Origin: Symmetrospora coprosmae
Lineage: Eukaryota; Basidiomycota; Cystobasidiomycetes; Symmetrosporaceae
Reading direction: 5' to 3'
Assembly (NCBI GenBank): GCA_008802785.1
Contig: VUYT01000006.1
Span: forward strand, 248,001 to 312,000
DNA: 64,000 nt
Notes under the pieces: model-generated
Seen by the model: the letters and a program-made list of their open reading frames with translations, nothing else
Told to the model about the DNA's origin: nothing
The model's database searches: none
Program-made: the position numbers and the translations under genes
In this document: in pieces, positions 1-11,213 of the stretch
How the letters are laid out: each line of letters begins with the position of its first letter
Numbering within the stretch: the first letter of the stretch is position 1

Positions 1-755
1 GCGTACAAGGAAGCCCGGGGATCGTTCGGATGAACGGGCGGGGGGATGGACGGGACCTCTCCGTTGTGCTTCATTGCGTGTACCTCCTTGAGATGATCGA
101 GCAGCTCCTTGGACGAGGCGAACGACACGCCCGAGCTGCGCAGCGACGGGTGCTTCATTGCGGGCCTCTGCCCCGCCGTGCCCGGGTTCGCTTGCAGCCG
201 AGCATGCTCTGCGCGCCAGAAGACAAGGTCCCGCTCGTACTCGCCGCGCAGGCGCTCGCTCAGCTGGGGCGACGGCAGGCAGACGGGCGAGTTGCACCCA
301 AAGGGCCGGATGTCCGGATCCTCGGGCACGGCAGCGCGCGCGTTTGTCGACCGGCTCTCGCTGCCGAGGTAGGGTGCTCGTGGGACTGCGGGCTGCTGCG
401 TGGGCGGGCGCGCAGACGGTGGTGGCGCAGCATGAGGGTGGGCGTGCGCATAGCCGATGACGGGATGGGCCGCGGAGCCGATAACTACTGGGCGGGCTGG
501 GGCGGCAGGCGTGGCAGTTGTCGAGGCAGCGGCAGCAGCATTGCCTGCGCCTCCTCCAGCCTGAGTCTGAGCCTGGGATGGGCCTGAAGCAGTCGCAGCA
601 GGCTTTGGCGGCGAGTGCCCATCATCGACCAGAGCCAGAGCGTCAATGAGATTTGGCGTACGCAGGAGCTGGCGGGTCTCCTTGGCGGGCGAGTTGGGCG
701 CAAAGTATCGCTCTGACAGCGTCGGGTCGACTGCTATATCGTCGTCGAGCGCCAT
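1..755 (-). CDS. Zinc-finger-like hypothetical protein, N-terminal part (runs off window)
   Basis: A reading frame opens at an ATG at 755 and stays open for about 250 codons to the window edge, so the C-terminus is missing. The protein starts MALDDDIAVDPTLSERYF, then has a long Ala/Pro/Gln-rich, probably disordered stretch (about residues 45-125). A more ordered part follows, beginning with RPFGCNSPVC and later carrying SSKELLDHLKEVHAMKH. The Cys-x4-Cys followed far downstream by a His-x4-His-like pair recalls the loosely spaced C2H2 fingers of some basidiomycete proteins, but I cannot place it in a named family. The start is chosen because it is the first ATG and lies 121 bp from the divergent ESSS start at 877, giving a shared promoter. 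No intron was needed to keep the frame open. The function is unknown. Confidence 0.55.
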   Translation of the reverse strand, partial: MALDDDIAVDPTLSERYFAPNSPAKETRQLLRTPNLIDALALVDDGHSPPKPAATASGPSQAQTQAGGGAGNAAAAASTTATPAAPARPVVIGSAAHPVIGYAHAHPHAAPPPSARPPTQQPAVPRAPYLGSESRSTNARAAVPEDPDIRPFGCNSPVCLPSPQLSERLRGEYERDLVFWRAEHARLQANPGTAGQRPAMKHPSLRSSGVSFASSKELLDHLKEVHAMKHNGEVPSIPPPVHPNDPRASLY

Positions 756-876
756 GGCTGACTGGCCGGCCGGGCGGCGTCTGGTCCCCCGAGTTGGCAG
801 GAGGGACAGAGGTAGAGGGCTCCCTTCCTCCCTTCTCGTCAGAACGAACATCACACATACATATATATCGCACACC

Positions 877-1522
877 ATGGCAAGCCGTGCACCATCAATC
901 CTGCGGTCAGGCAGCACCCTCCTCCGCGCCGCTCCCCTGCGGAGTCGCTCCATCCCTGCAGGGTCGGCCGCGTTGCAGCAGCAGCAGCAGTCCCGGGCAG
1001 CTTCGGGCGGGATGCACTACAACGAGCCAACGGGCTACTTTCTAGGCGACAAGGTGGGTTCCTTGGTCCATATGCGCGCAATCTCACCCAATGCCCGCTC
1101 TCCCTGACCTCACGAGCGCAATGCCTCTCCTCCTCTCCCCCATCCCCTGCGGCCACCCTCTCTGTCCGCACCGCAACTGCACGCCGAAACGCCCTCGCCG
1201 GATCCGACAGCCCGGCCGCCAGAAGGAGAACTGGGAAGACCTCTACATGTACGGCATGTTTGGCGGGTTCGCCCTATTTGGCGTCCTCTACCTTTACAAG
1301 CCCGACAGCACAGTCCAGACGTGGGCCCTGGCCGAAGCGGTGAGTGCGGGCTAAGCTCGCTTGCTTGCGCGAAGAGAGCCCGCCTGGGATGGCTGGGTGG
1401 CTCGGTATGCACCGACTGACTGCCGTGCATCTCGCCGCGTTTCTACTCGACCCGAACCGCCCCGCCCACAGAAAAAGAAGCTCGACGCTGAAGGCGGGCT
1501 GCCAAAGTGGGAGAAGTCGTAG
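877..1522 (+). CDS. NDUFB11: Complex I subunit ESSS (NDUFB11 family)
   Basis: Exons 877-1053, 1211-1339 and 1472-1522 give 118 aa. The order is a Ser/Arg-rich mitochondrial presequence (residues 1-40), the family signature EPTGYFLGDK, then KENWEDLYMYGMFGGFALF leading into one transmembrane helix (about 66-87), and the tail SVQTWALAEA-type motif (here STVQTWALAEA) with KKKLDAEGG. This matches the ESSS/NDUFB11 accessory subunit of NADH:ubiquinone oxidoreductase, a single-span protein of the inner-membrane arm. Both introns have GT-AG ends (GTGGGT, GTGAGT) and every exon is a whole number of codons. The length is normal for fungi. Its presence says the organism keeps respiratory complex I. The promoter is shared with the divergent gene at 1-755. 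Confidence 0.9.
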
Positions 1523-1779
1523 GCAGAGGTCTGCCGGGGTTCGAGGACCGTTCCGCGAGCGTGTATGTGCAATACGAGCGAGAAGCAGCCCCTAATCATC
1601 GATACTGCTTCGCGTACGCCATCCCCTTCCTGGGGTCTGCCGTGCGCAGCGCCCACAGCAGGAACGCAAGACGCCAACCCTGAGCATTGCATTGCGCGGC
1701 TGCTTGCGTGAGGTCACTCGTGTCACTATCAAGCTGAAATTGTCAGCAGGCTGGAACCGCATCGCATGGTACTCGGACA

Positions 1780-4044
1780 TCAAGCAGATGCAGCCAACGG
1801 GTAGGCAAGACAGAAGTGCTTCTCCCCCTGCAAGAGAATGCAGCGACCGTCCCCCGACCACGTCGTGCCAATGACGGCAAAGTCCGCCTCTGCGCTTGGG
1901 AAGAGACAGACGATAAGGTCAGCGCCCATTCCCGCGCCTGAAGATGCTGAAAGGACCTGGTGTGGATCCGGAGAGCCACGCACTGGAAGGTACCGCGATG
2001 CCCTCGACGTGCCCCATCCGGATCGGGCGGTCGCGGCCCTGCTCCTCGACACCTTCCTCTTCTTCGTCTTCCTCCGAGCTGCCGTCCCCGCTCCGGGAAA
2101 GAGTGCTCGGCGCCTTCTCTTGCCACATGATGACGCTCTTCTCGCCCGTGCACAGCGCCAGCGCCTCGCCGCCCGGATCTGCGTCCGCGTCGGGACGGAC
2201 GGTATCCTCATCGGCCCCGCCTCGGGTGCCTCGAGCGGACGGCCGCCACTCTGCGCTCCTGACCGCACTGCTGGTGCGCACGACGCACGCCACGCGCGGC
2301 CGCGCAGCCGTGTACGTGAGTGCTGGGGACGAGCGCACGAACCGGACGATGACGAGGAGCGCGCCCAGCCCGGGCGAGGCGGACTGCACGAGCAGGTGTT
2401 TCCCGGAAGGACTGAAGGCGAGCAGCGAGGAGACGCCCAGCTCTCTAGCGCCGGGAAAGGCGGCGTGCTCGCGCAGTGCTGTTCGGCTGCTGCTTCCCGT
2501 CGACGCTTTGTGCGCTGAGGCGCTGCTGAATGACGAGGAGGAGTGCGCGAGCTGGGATGCGGGGACGAGCAGCGAGTCGAAGGAGACAATGCTGCCGTTG
2601 CCGCTGGCTGCGGGGCCAGCGAGCCATCCTGCGGGCTCGCGGTGCGTTGGCTGTGCTTCGCACGCGTCAGCTGTGTATCCCTTGCGGAGCTCAGCGGGAC
2701 GCACTATTCTCCCCTTGCCCTTGCTGCCCGCCTTACTCCCGCCGACGCCGCCGCCGCCGCCGCCGCCTCCGCCAGACGCCCACATGTTGCCTGGGACCTC
2801 GAGCTCAAAGCTCACGCTCCAGCTGACGTCGTTCAGGATGCGCACCACATCGTCGTGTCCGCCGACGGCGAGGAAGCGCCCGCTCGGGTGCCAGGCGACA
2901 CTGCGCACGCCGAGGCCCGAGATGCCGCCCTGCGCTAGCGTGTGCGAGGCGAGGTGGCGTCCGTCTGGGGTGTAGATGTGCAGCGCGTACTGTATGGGAA
3001 GAAGATAGCGCGGCGGAGCAAAGATCGGCTTTAGCGCTTCATCTTTGCGAGATGCGGCGTAGTCGTGAGTCCAGGCTGCAGGACAGGGGGCCTGCTCACA
3101 TCGAGGCACGACTCCCATGCGGCGAGATAGCGACCGCACGGCGACCAGGACAGATTCTGCACGTCACTCGTGGCGATTGCAAAGTGCTGTGTGTGGGGAA
3201 GGTCGCGCATTTGGCCCAGGCGGCGAGGTGTCAGCCGTGCAAACAGCCTAACGTGCGAATCGCTCGCGCTTCCGTCTGTTCCGGGGCAACGCACCCGCAC
3301 GAGCGACATGTTGTCGAGCTCGTAGATGCCTAGATAGTCTTTACCCCTGTGTCGCTCGAGTAGGGCCAAGTAGTCGTGGGAGACTGGATGGATTGCCCAG
3401 CCTGTGAAAGCATGCGAAAGCAGTCCGAATGAGCCGTGAGCGGAGCGAGGACGACAAGCGATTGAAGGAGGTCGGACGGACCGGCGGAAGGACCACGCTT
3501 GGGCGACTGTATGTGGTGCTGGCGCCCCGTGCCGAGGTTCCAGACGGTGACGCGGAGCTGCCAAGTGCAGAGGCGGTCAGCTTAGGGGACACAAGTGAAG
3601 CCAGCGATAGGACATACAGACGGGATCACCCACCGCATGCCTGGCCCACACTGCGACGTATCTCTGGCTCGTCAGTCCATTCTCGAGCCATCTTGCGCCC
3701 TGCAGCCCTTCCTGTCCCGCCCGGATGGTCGCGACGGGGCGGTCCTCGCTGACCGAGTACACGTAGGCCGTCTGAGCGGGCACGTCTACCGCCAGACAGT
3801 ACTGGCTGTCGCAGGAGAAGGCGAGCTGGGAGAGGGCGAGCGCCGAGCCTGCACTCTTGCTTGTGCTTGTGCTTGCGCTTGTTCCTGCAGAAGGAGGGGT
3901 CTTCCACGACTGGAGCACCTGGAAGCTGACGGCATCGCGCAGGACGAGGAACCCTGGGTTGGCGACGAGGAGGTAGGACGAGCAGGGGGACAGGATAGAT
4001 CCGCTGTGAAGCGATGCGCAGCTGTACAGGGAGGTGAAGTCCAT
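1780..4044 (-). CDS. WRAP73: WD-repeat protein WRAP73/Wdr8 (spindle-pole protein)
   Basis: Minus-strand exons 4044-3634, 3557-3497, 3401-3100, 2989-1984 and 1889-1780 join in frame to 629 aa. Family landmarks in order are an N-terminus MDFTSLYSCASLHSGSILSP (human MNFSEVFKL...), LRVTVWNL at the exon 1/2 junction, SPCGRYLAAWESCLD, GVRSVAWHPSGRFLAVGG, VVRILNDVSWSV, LAFSPSGKHLLV, LCTGEKSVIMW, and the C-terminal ADFAVIGTTWSGDG...HFCL. Human WRAP73 is about 460 aa; the excess here is mostly a Gly run and Ser-rich insert after the fourth repeat and an acidic SSEEDEEEE stretch near the end. Fission-yeast Wdr8 works with Msd1 and the kinesin-14 Pkl1 at spindle poles. The promoter (184 bp) is shared with the kinesin-5 gene. 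Splice choices agree in phase throughout. Confidence 0.88.
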
Positions 4045-4228
4045 GCTGGCAGTGGGCATACCCAGAGTGGGGCTGCTTCTGAACAGGAGTCTCTTTTTAC
4101 GTTGCTTGTTTATCGTCGCCATGCAGAAACACGTGACACCCCAATCCGAAGGAGGCGGAGTCGCAGATGAAGAAGGAAGCAGCTTCAGCTTCGTCCCGCT
4201 TTCCAGTACTGTAACGCGACATCGCACA
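4045..4228. promoter_or_regulatory. Divergent promoter between WRAP73 and kinesin-5
   Basis: Only 184 bp separate the two start codons (4044 minus, 4229 plus), so the two spindle genes must share upstream control DNA. The kinesin frame stays open further upstream (in-frame ATG at 4043), but that would overlap the other gene's start, so 4229 is preferred. Confidence 0.5.
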
Positions 4229-7200
4229 ATGGCAGCCAGACGTCCGACCGTCAGCCATGCCGCTACGGCTCCAGCTGGGGTGGCAGTCCCATCCAAGCGC
4301 AGTGCCCCTGTCGTAGCGCCGTCCATGCCCAGGGTCGCGTCAAAGACCATCCCCAGGCGCCCACTCTCGGCAACGTCTGCCAACACAACACTCGCTCCAG
4401 TCGCTGCCGCTGATGCTCCAGCACCAGATGCAGAGAAGCGGCCACCTTCGCGGCAGCATACCGCGGCCACAAAGTCTGCAGTGCCGCCGGCCACGAGAAG
4501 ACAGCCGTCCGCACCCGCGTATCCTGGACTTGCTGCCCGGCAGCCGTCGGCGACAGCAAGCAGCGGCCTACTGCAGCACTCGAGGCAGGCTTCGAATGGA
4601 TCGCACTCTAGTCTAGGCTCCCGCGCAGGCAGCAACCCGAATCTCGATACTGGCGGCGGCCACGGCAATGATGCTTCTTCCGCCCTGAACGCCTCAAACA
4701 GCGGAGATGCCTCTTCGCAGGGCAACATCAAAGTGGTGGTGCGATGTCGGTGAGTCTGCATGCGCTCGCGTAGCGCCTCGGCGGAATTATCGCTGACACT
4801 TGCTGCCTAACTTTCAGCGGCGCCAATGCTCGCGAGCTGGCCGAATCGTCCGACCTCTGCGTGACTACCTCCGCCACCCGAGGCAACGAGGTCGGGATAT
4901 CAGCTCCGCACTCGATCTCCACGCTCGGTCAGCACGCGTCCAATCAGGCATCAAGCACAGCGTCATCCCTCCTCCTGCCAAACCTGCAGAGCAAAGAAGA
5001 TGACGCGCCCTCGGGCAAGCTGTACAACTTCGACAATGTCTTTGGCGAGCAGGCCGACCAGGCCATGCTCTACGCGGACGTCGTACAGCCAATCCTTGAC
5101 GAGGTGCTCGCGGGGTACAATTGTACAGTCTTTGCGTACGGACAGACTGGCACGGGGAAGACGTGAGTTTCTCCTGCAGGAGCTGTCATTGTCAAGAGTC
5201 CCATCACCAGGCTGATTCCATTGTTTCACGCAATCGCAGATACACAATGGAGGGTGACCTGACGCCCTCGCCCTTGGGCACCTTTTCGCCTGGCGCGGGC
5301 GTCATCCCACGCACGCTGCACCGGCTCTTCCACATGCTCGAAGGGTCTGAATTCACGGTGCGCGTGAGCTTTGTCGAGCTGTACAACGAGGATCTGCGCG
5401 ACCTGAACGCGGCAGACATATCGGACGAGAGCGCAGCGCCCGTGCTCAAGATCTACGACGACAGCACGCGCAGCGGCAAAGGCGGGGGTGTCGTCATCCA
5501 AGGCGTCGAGGAGACGCACATCCAGTCGGCCGCCGCGGGCATCAAGATCCTCACGCGAGGGTCCCAGCGCCGCCAGAGCGCGAGCACAAGGTGCAACGAC
5601 CAGTCGTCCCGCTCCCACAGCATCTTCAGCATCACGGTGCACCTAAAGGAAGTGAGCAACAAGGGCGAGGACCTCCTCAAAGTGGGCAAGTTCAACCTCG
5701 TCGATCTTGCAGGAAGCGAGAACGTGGGGCGGTCCGGGGCGAAAGATGGCCGGGCCCGGGAAGCCGGCATGATCAATCAGTCTCTCCTCACGCTGGGCAG
5801 AGTCATCAATGCGCTTGTCGAAAAGAGCCCGCATGTCCCCTACCGGTGAGTGCAGGCCTCTTACAATGAAGGCTGCGCAGCCATACTCACCACGCCCTCG
5901 CCGGATTTCCCTAGCGAATCGAAGCTCACCCGCTTGCTGCAAGACTCGCTCGGAGGGCGTACGAAGACGTGCGTCATTGCGACCATCTCGCCCGCGCGCA
6001 TCAACCTCGAAGAGACCATGTCTACGCTCGACTACGCCGCGCGGGCAAAGTCGATTCGGAACAAGCCAGAGGTAAACAGCCGGATGACGAAAGCAGCGCT
6101 GCTGTCGCAGTACGCGGTCGAGATTGAGCGACTCAAAGCCGACGTGCTCGCTGCGCGCGAGAAGAATGGGATTTACCTGTCGGGCGAGAGCTGGGCCGAG
6201 CTCTCGGCCGAGCACGATGCGCGCAAAGCGGCGCTCGCAGACGCCAAGCGTCAGGCAGACATCTTCCAGAGCCAGATGCGCACGACGACCGAGCAGTTCG
6301 AGCAGGCGCTGCGTGTGCTGGGCGTCCGCGATGCCGAGCTCCGTACGATCGGAGAGCAGCTCGCGGCTGAGAAAGGCAACTTTTCCGAGCTCAAGGCGCT
6401 TCTCGAGCAGACGCGCCAGGAGCTCGACGATGAGACTGTCCTGCGCCGCGGGAACGACGAGCAGAGACGCAGGTGGCGGGACGTGGCAGGACAGGCGGTG
6501 CTGGACGTTGACGGTCTGCGCGACAAGATTGCGCGCAAGGCAGCGGTGGAGGACCGGAACGCCCGGACGGTGGAGCAGGCGCACGGCAGCATGTCTGGCC
6601 TGGCCGCGCGTATGGCAGACCAGCTGCGCGCACTGTCTGAGAAGACATTGCGCTTCCAGCAAGAGAGCGGCGACATCCTCTCCATCATGACTACGCGCCA
6701 GCTCGAGGCGCTCACCTCCAACCACACTTTCATCGGCGAGCAGCTTGCCTCGCTGTCTGACTCGTCCACCGCAGTCCGCTCAAAGCTGCAAGCACAAGAC
6801 ATCCAGCTCTCGTCCTTCCTTCAGCTCGTCGACGCGACGTCGCAGGGTATCCTCCAGCAGTCGCAGCAGCAGCGCGCGGAAGCCGAGCGCATCGCCCAGG
6901 AGATGGGCGACAGCGTGCACAAGGGATGCAGCGACGTCCTCCACGAAGCTGAACGCGCCTTGAAGGATGTCATGACTGGCGTGCTCGAGATGCACAGCTC
7001 GGCGCAGGTGGAGCTACAGAAGCAGGCAGATTTCGCACGGGCGAAACGCGACGCTGAGCAGAAAGCGCTGCAGGAAGAGGCGAGTCGTCCCGATATGAGA
7101 CTACGAAAGAGCGGAAAGAGCTGACTTGTGCTTGCATGCTGTCCAGAACGACCGACTGCGAGCGCAGAACGAGGCTCTTTCGCGATTGCTCCTCGAGCAG

Positions 7201-8307
7201 AGGCAAGCGGCAACAAGGTGGCAGACCGAGTTCCTTGCAACTGTCAGCAGCAACCTGAGTGCGCACAACGCTGCGCAAGACGAGCTGCTCCAGCGCAACA
7301 TTGGCGTCGTGCAGGACTCGCTCGCGGAAGGTATGGCCCACCGGTCGAAGCGCGCAAAGCTGCGCGATGCCGCATATACGCAGATTGCGGAAGGCTGTGA
7401 TGGCATACTGAATGATGCGAGCGAGCGGACTGCCATGGTGCAAAGGAGAGCGGGCGCGCACAGCGAGGTTGGTCGTGTGTGGTCTCAGAGTGACGACTCG
7501 AGCTGACCTTGACATGAACCGCGGCAGACATCGAACAAGATGGCTCAGGCACTCCAGTTTGACCTAGCGAGTCGCAGGACCGCACTTAGCACATCCTTCG
7601 AGTCGCAGAGTCAGACGATACAGCAAGGCGTCGACTTGCTTCAGCGGCACTGCGAGAAGTGTAGGTAACGACGGCTAGGACTGGGGCCAAAGCGGCGAGT
7701 AGGCTGACTCCGGGGCTTCTGAAGTCGAGGAAGCGCGGACAACGCATAGCACGGCTATCAACGGCGATTTTGACGCTCTCATCAACGATGCGCAAGAAAC
7801 GTTCCGAGATGTGCAGGAGGACCTGCTGGAGAGTCAAGAAGAGATGAAGGAGAAGATGGCCGACTACACAGAGGCGGTACGTTTGGCTTGGCTTGGCCCG
7901 TCTTCCGTGTTGACGCCCGCACTGACTGGCCGTCCATCGTGCAGACGACGGTCTTTTCGTCAGGCACGAATTCGTATTTCTCGGACTGCTCCGCTAATCT
8001 CGTCTCGCTCAAACAGGAGGTGGACCTTCATCTGCACCAGAACATGGCTGTCGACCTACCAACTGGCGCGACGCCAGTCAAGCGGGCATGGCCTGATGCG
8101 CAAGATCAGGAGGATCCGCTCGATGCCGAGGATCGGGCTACGGTATTGCAACACCTGCGCCGACAACCCGCACCCTCGACGAGGAACGAGGAAGAAGCGC
8201 CCGAAAGCGAGGATCGCGTGGACGATATGCGCGCGCCTAGATTGAGCACAGCGTTGGCGGCGCGCAAAGCGGCAAGGAGATCGAGCGTGCTGGCTGGGAG
8301 AGCGTGA
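4229..8307 (+). CDS. bimC: Kinesin-5 (BimC/Cut7/Eg5) mitotic motor
   Basis: Exons 4229-4749, 4818-5162, 5240-5845, 5915-7079, 7147-7467, 7528-7660, 7725-7876 and 7945-8307 give 1201 aa. A disordered Ser/Ala/Pro N-terminal extension (1-165) precedes the motor domain: [17 protein letters not shown]-loop GQTGTGKT (282-289, split by intron 2), switch I NDQSSRSH, switch II DLAGSE and the [20 protein letters not shown] segment. A long coiled coil follows, with many Glu/Ala/Gln heptads. The C-terminal tail carries the diagnostic BimC box [12 protein letters not shown] (about 1119-1130), whose Thr is the Cdk1 site in the family. It is a bipolar plus-end motor that slides antiparallel spindle microtubules. 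Intron 4 (7080-7146) starts with GC rather than GT; it is needed because the unspliced frame hits a stop, and both flanking exons are conserved coiled coil. Confidence 0.93.
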
Positions 8308-8388
8308 AGACGGAGCTGCGGATGTTCTGTACATATGCAGGGACCAGAGGAAACGGAACGGAGCTTGAGCACGGTCCAGATCTGCGAC

Positions 8389-9589
8389 TCAGCCTGCACT
8401 GCTATCGCGTCTGATTCTTGCAGCCTGTAGCCAGGCCAAGTGATCTTCCCTCAAGCTGGCGAACAATGCTTGCAGAGCGTCAGCCGTTCCCCGCTGTCGG
8501 GCTGTACCTGTGTACCCCATATCGCGTCCAGGCGTGAATAGCTGGTGCCCGGAACCAGGCAGTGTCTCGTCAGTCTCTGTATCATCATGCTGGCTGTGAA
8601 GCTGCCGGCAAGAGTGCGCACCAGGCTGAGCATGTTGATCAGAGTAAGCCAATTCTGGTGAACGAGGACATGGTTGAGCCGCTTCGCAGCAGCAGAAGCC
8701 CATGACATAGCTTGCTGGTAATCGGACTGACTGCATTGGAAGAGTCTTCCATATGCCCCGAAGGTCGCGGCCACGAAGGTCACTGGAGGCATAAGATTCT
8801 ATCTCTCAGTCTGTATCGTCACCTTGGCGTCCGCTTCGTAGGTATCGCTGGCGTGAGACTGTCTTGCAGGCGAACGCGCCTTACTCCCGACCGAGCCAGA
8901 TGACTGTGATCTGGTGCGCGTGGAAGCGCGGGCGCGGGGCAGCGATGCCTGGGTACCCCTGGGAGGGATTACTCCAGAAGAGCCGGCTATCGAGACGGAT
9001 GCTGAGCGCTGCGATCCAGGATATCTCGCTGCCTGCTGTTCAGCCGCCCGCGGTTGGGTCCGGAGATTACCAAGCTGCCTCTGGTAGTCGGCCTGACGCG
9101 CTCGCAGGGTAAGGAGCTTGCGCTCAGAATCGTTGATGGCCCTCCTTGAGTCCTGTACCCACTGGGGCGGCTCCCTTTGACGACCGCAGCTCGGATGCTC
9201 TCCTCGTTGTCTCGCTGCTCTCGGAGGTTTCTGTCGTAGGATGGCGTGTAACACCAGCGGCACTGGCGGCGGTCGTAGTACTGGTTCTGCCTTGACGCTC
9301 GTAGGTCGAACATTTCGTCTGAGATCTTCCGTGCTACAGTGCGGAAGTCGCCAAGCGCTCGCTCCAGGTCTGCCAGCTCGGCACACGCATCACTCTCCCT
9401 CTGGCGGTGATGAGCGACATTCGCCTCCTCGGACGCGATCTCGCTATCAACGGCGCGCAGCGATCCCTCCAGTCGCGCCAAAGCATCGCTACCACCTGTA
9501 GGGCGAATATACGTACGACCACGTGGCGGCTGAGACGGAGCGCGGGCTGGGGTGCCTGGAGTCTGTGCATTGTGTAGGTAGTATGCCAT
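8389..9589 (-). pseudogene. Tandem orphan family, copy A (damaged)
   Basis: This is the proximal member of a three-copy head-to-tail family that I do not recognise. From ATG 9589 it encodes MAYYLHNAQTPGTPAR, a coiled-coil segment, and the family motif YYDRRQCRWCYTPSY. Around 9160-9180 the reading frame shifts: the family sequence resumes as REPPQWVQDSRRAINDSE in another frame. An in-frame TAG lies at 8799-8801. Immediately after it the C-terminal family block is recognisable (FGAYGRLFQC, SDYQQAMSWASAA, NWLTLINMLSL), then an intron (8542-8621, GTGCGC...CAG) at exactly the position used in copy C, and a last exon 8541-8389 (LFTPGRDMGYTG...). A frameshift plus a stop argue for a pseudogene, unless there are assembly errors or the downstream half is a gene of its own. 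There are no signal peptide or transmembrane segments. Confidence 0.6.
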
Positions 9590-9983
9590 GTTGTGCTAGA
9601 TTGAGCAGAGACGAGCGGGACGCATCGTCAAGTCAGCTCACGACACGTCTCGCACGGATGGGAGCCATTGTCTGCACCGCCCAACTGCCTGGAGCTGTCG
9701 AGCGGTTCCGGTCAAAGGGTATCAGGATCGATGATTCTGGCAGGACAGATGCTGCCGGCGTGTGCGGAGCAGGTCAGACATCACAGCGAGCAGAGCGTTC
9801 TGCATATCCCCTAAGTCCTTGTATAACGTTGTACTGCTGCGGAGATTCTGTGCGCGAGTATGTGCGTGGAAGGAGGGAAGGCAAGAGCGCGCTGCAATAC
9901 GGGAACCATACGCTAGAGGGTGAAGCCAAAGGGCACTGGCTAGCCTCTCTCGCATCCTACAATGTAGGTAGCAGAAGTCTGTC
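9590..9983. other. Spacer of the tandem array, homologous to the spacer 5' of copy B
   Basis: No gene is seen. The 5' flank of copy A (9590-9720) resembles the 5' flank of copy B (11214-11340): both read CATGTTG, then TGAGCAGAGAC, then TCTCGCA...GAGCCATT and CTGCACCGCCC in the same order. The duplicated unit therefore includes the promoter and leader. On the minus strand, 9722-9830 may hold an eroded C-terminal exon of copy B (NALLAVMSDLLRTRRQHL compared with DALQALFASLREDHL in copy A), but this match is weak. Confidence 0.45.
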
Positions 9984-11213
9984 TCAGGTTGAGTACGCGC
10001 TAGCGCTTGCATTGGACGTGCTGGCAGCGCTGGACGATCGAGACCCGGAAGTTGTGGAAGCACGCGCCGAGCGACTATCGTTAGACTGGTAGCCAGCTGC
10101 AGAGGATGACGCGCTGCTGCTGCTCTCCGAACTGGACGCGCTGGATGACCGTGATCCGGGAGTCGCGGAGGCTTGCGCCCAGCTACCAATGCCGGATTGG
10201 GAGGAGCTAGCCGCAGATGAAGATGCGCTGCTTCTGCTCGAGCTCCGGGAGCTGGATGACCGAGAGCTGGAAGTCATCGAAGCGCGCTCAGCCCTCGAGG
10301 GCAGGACTTTTGAGGTATAGCTGACCTCAGATGCAGACGCGCTGCTGCTGCTCGAGCTGTTCGAGCTGGACGAGCTGGACGATCGAGATCCAATGAATTT
10401 CGGAGCGCGCGATGCGATACGGACCGGTGGCACCTGAGATCGACCCGTCGATGACCGTAGAGCTATCGACGCACTTGCGGGTTGCACTATCTTGCTAACG
10501 ACGATTTTCTGCGCACGAGCTCGACCCTGCGAGGGCACGGGCACTGCTTTCGTGAGACTCAGGTAGTTTCCACCTGGAGCGGGCGCTGGGCGGTACTGGC
10601 TGGACAGGTTTTGAGCTCGCTGCTCGGCTGCCCACTGTTCCGTCCGCAATTCAGACCATTGCCTCTGGCACTCCGCCATACGGTTCCTGACGTCGATGAG
10701 CTTGTAATGCGAGCTGTCGCCAGCCACTTTGGCAGCCTCTAACCTCAGTTCACAAGCCTCATGACTATGCTCCGCATCCACGGTCGCCCTGTCGTTCCCA
10801 CCCTGGTCGTCAAGAAGGCGTCCATACTTCCGCGTGTACAGCCATTTGCGCTTGTGAGGGTCGTAAAACACATGATGCTTTGATCCCTCTAGGTTGCGCA
10901 GCTTGTTCTCGATGCTCTGGCCTTCGCGACGGAGGATACCAAATGAACGGTCAAGGTTTGCCAACTTGGCAACCTCCTTCCTCATCTGCGAGTCGTAGTG
11001 AGCGATCTCTGCTTCCCCGGATGCGATAGTGTGAGCCAGAGCTTTCATCTCGTCCTCTAGCCGCCGTAGGGCATCGCCGCTATCGTTAGCAGGGCGACTG
11101 CTCAGCCGCGCTGACGGCAGTCCGGCCGGGCGCACCCGGACCGATGGCGGCTGGGCGCCAGCGAATGCCGTAGTCGTGCCTGGCGTATAGTAAGATGGAA
11201 GGAGAAGCGCCAT
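9984..11213 (-). CDS. Tandem orphan family, copy B (open frame, Ser-rich)
   Basis: A single uninterrupted frame of 409 aa runs from ATG 11213, which matches the copy A start (MALLLPSYYTPGTTTAF compared with MAYYLHNAQTPGTPAR). The N-terminal half has a coiled-coil-like segment (RRLEDEMKALAHTIASGEAE) and the family motif FYDPHKRKWLYTRKY. The middle holds a second helical stretch (ECQRQWSELRTEQWAAEQRA). The C-terminal third is replaced by a low-complexity Ser/Ala/Arg tract with runs such as SRSSSSSSSNSSSSSS. It lacks the C-terminal block shared by A and C (SDYQQAM...NWL). It is either a diverged functional paralogue or a copy that lost its end through repeat expansion. No known domain, signal peptide or membrane segment is seen, and the function is unknown. 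Confidence 0.55.
   Translation of the reverse strand: MALLLPSYYTPGTTTAFAGAQPPSVRVRPAGLPSARLSSRPANDSGDALRRLEDEMKALAHTIASGEAEIAHYDSQMRKEVAKLANLDRSFGILRREGQSIENKLRNLEGSKHHVFYDPHKRKWLYTRKYGRLLDDQGGNDRATVDAEHSHEACELRLEAAKVAGDSSHYKLIDVRNRMAECQRQWSELRTEQWAAEQRAQNLSSQYRPAPAPGGNYLSLTKAVPVPSQGRARAQKIVVSKIVQPASASIALRSSTGRSQVPPVRIASRAPKFIGSRSSSSSSSNSSSSSSASASEVSYTSKVLPSRAERASMTSSSRSSSSRSSSRSSASSSAASSSQSGIGSWAQASATPGSRSSSASSSESSSSASSSAAGYQSNDSRSARASTTSGSRSSSAASTSNASASAYST

Noticed and set aside
5643-6725. Minus-strand 360-codon frame
   Set aside because: Antisense to the kinesin-5 motor and coiled coil, which are firmly identified.
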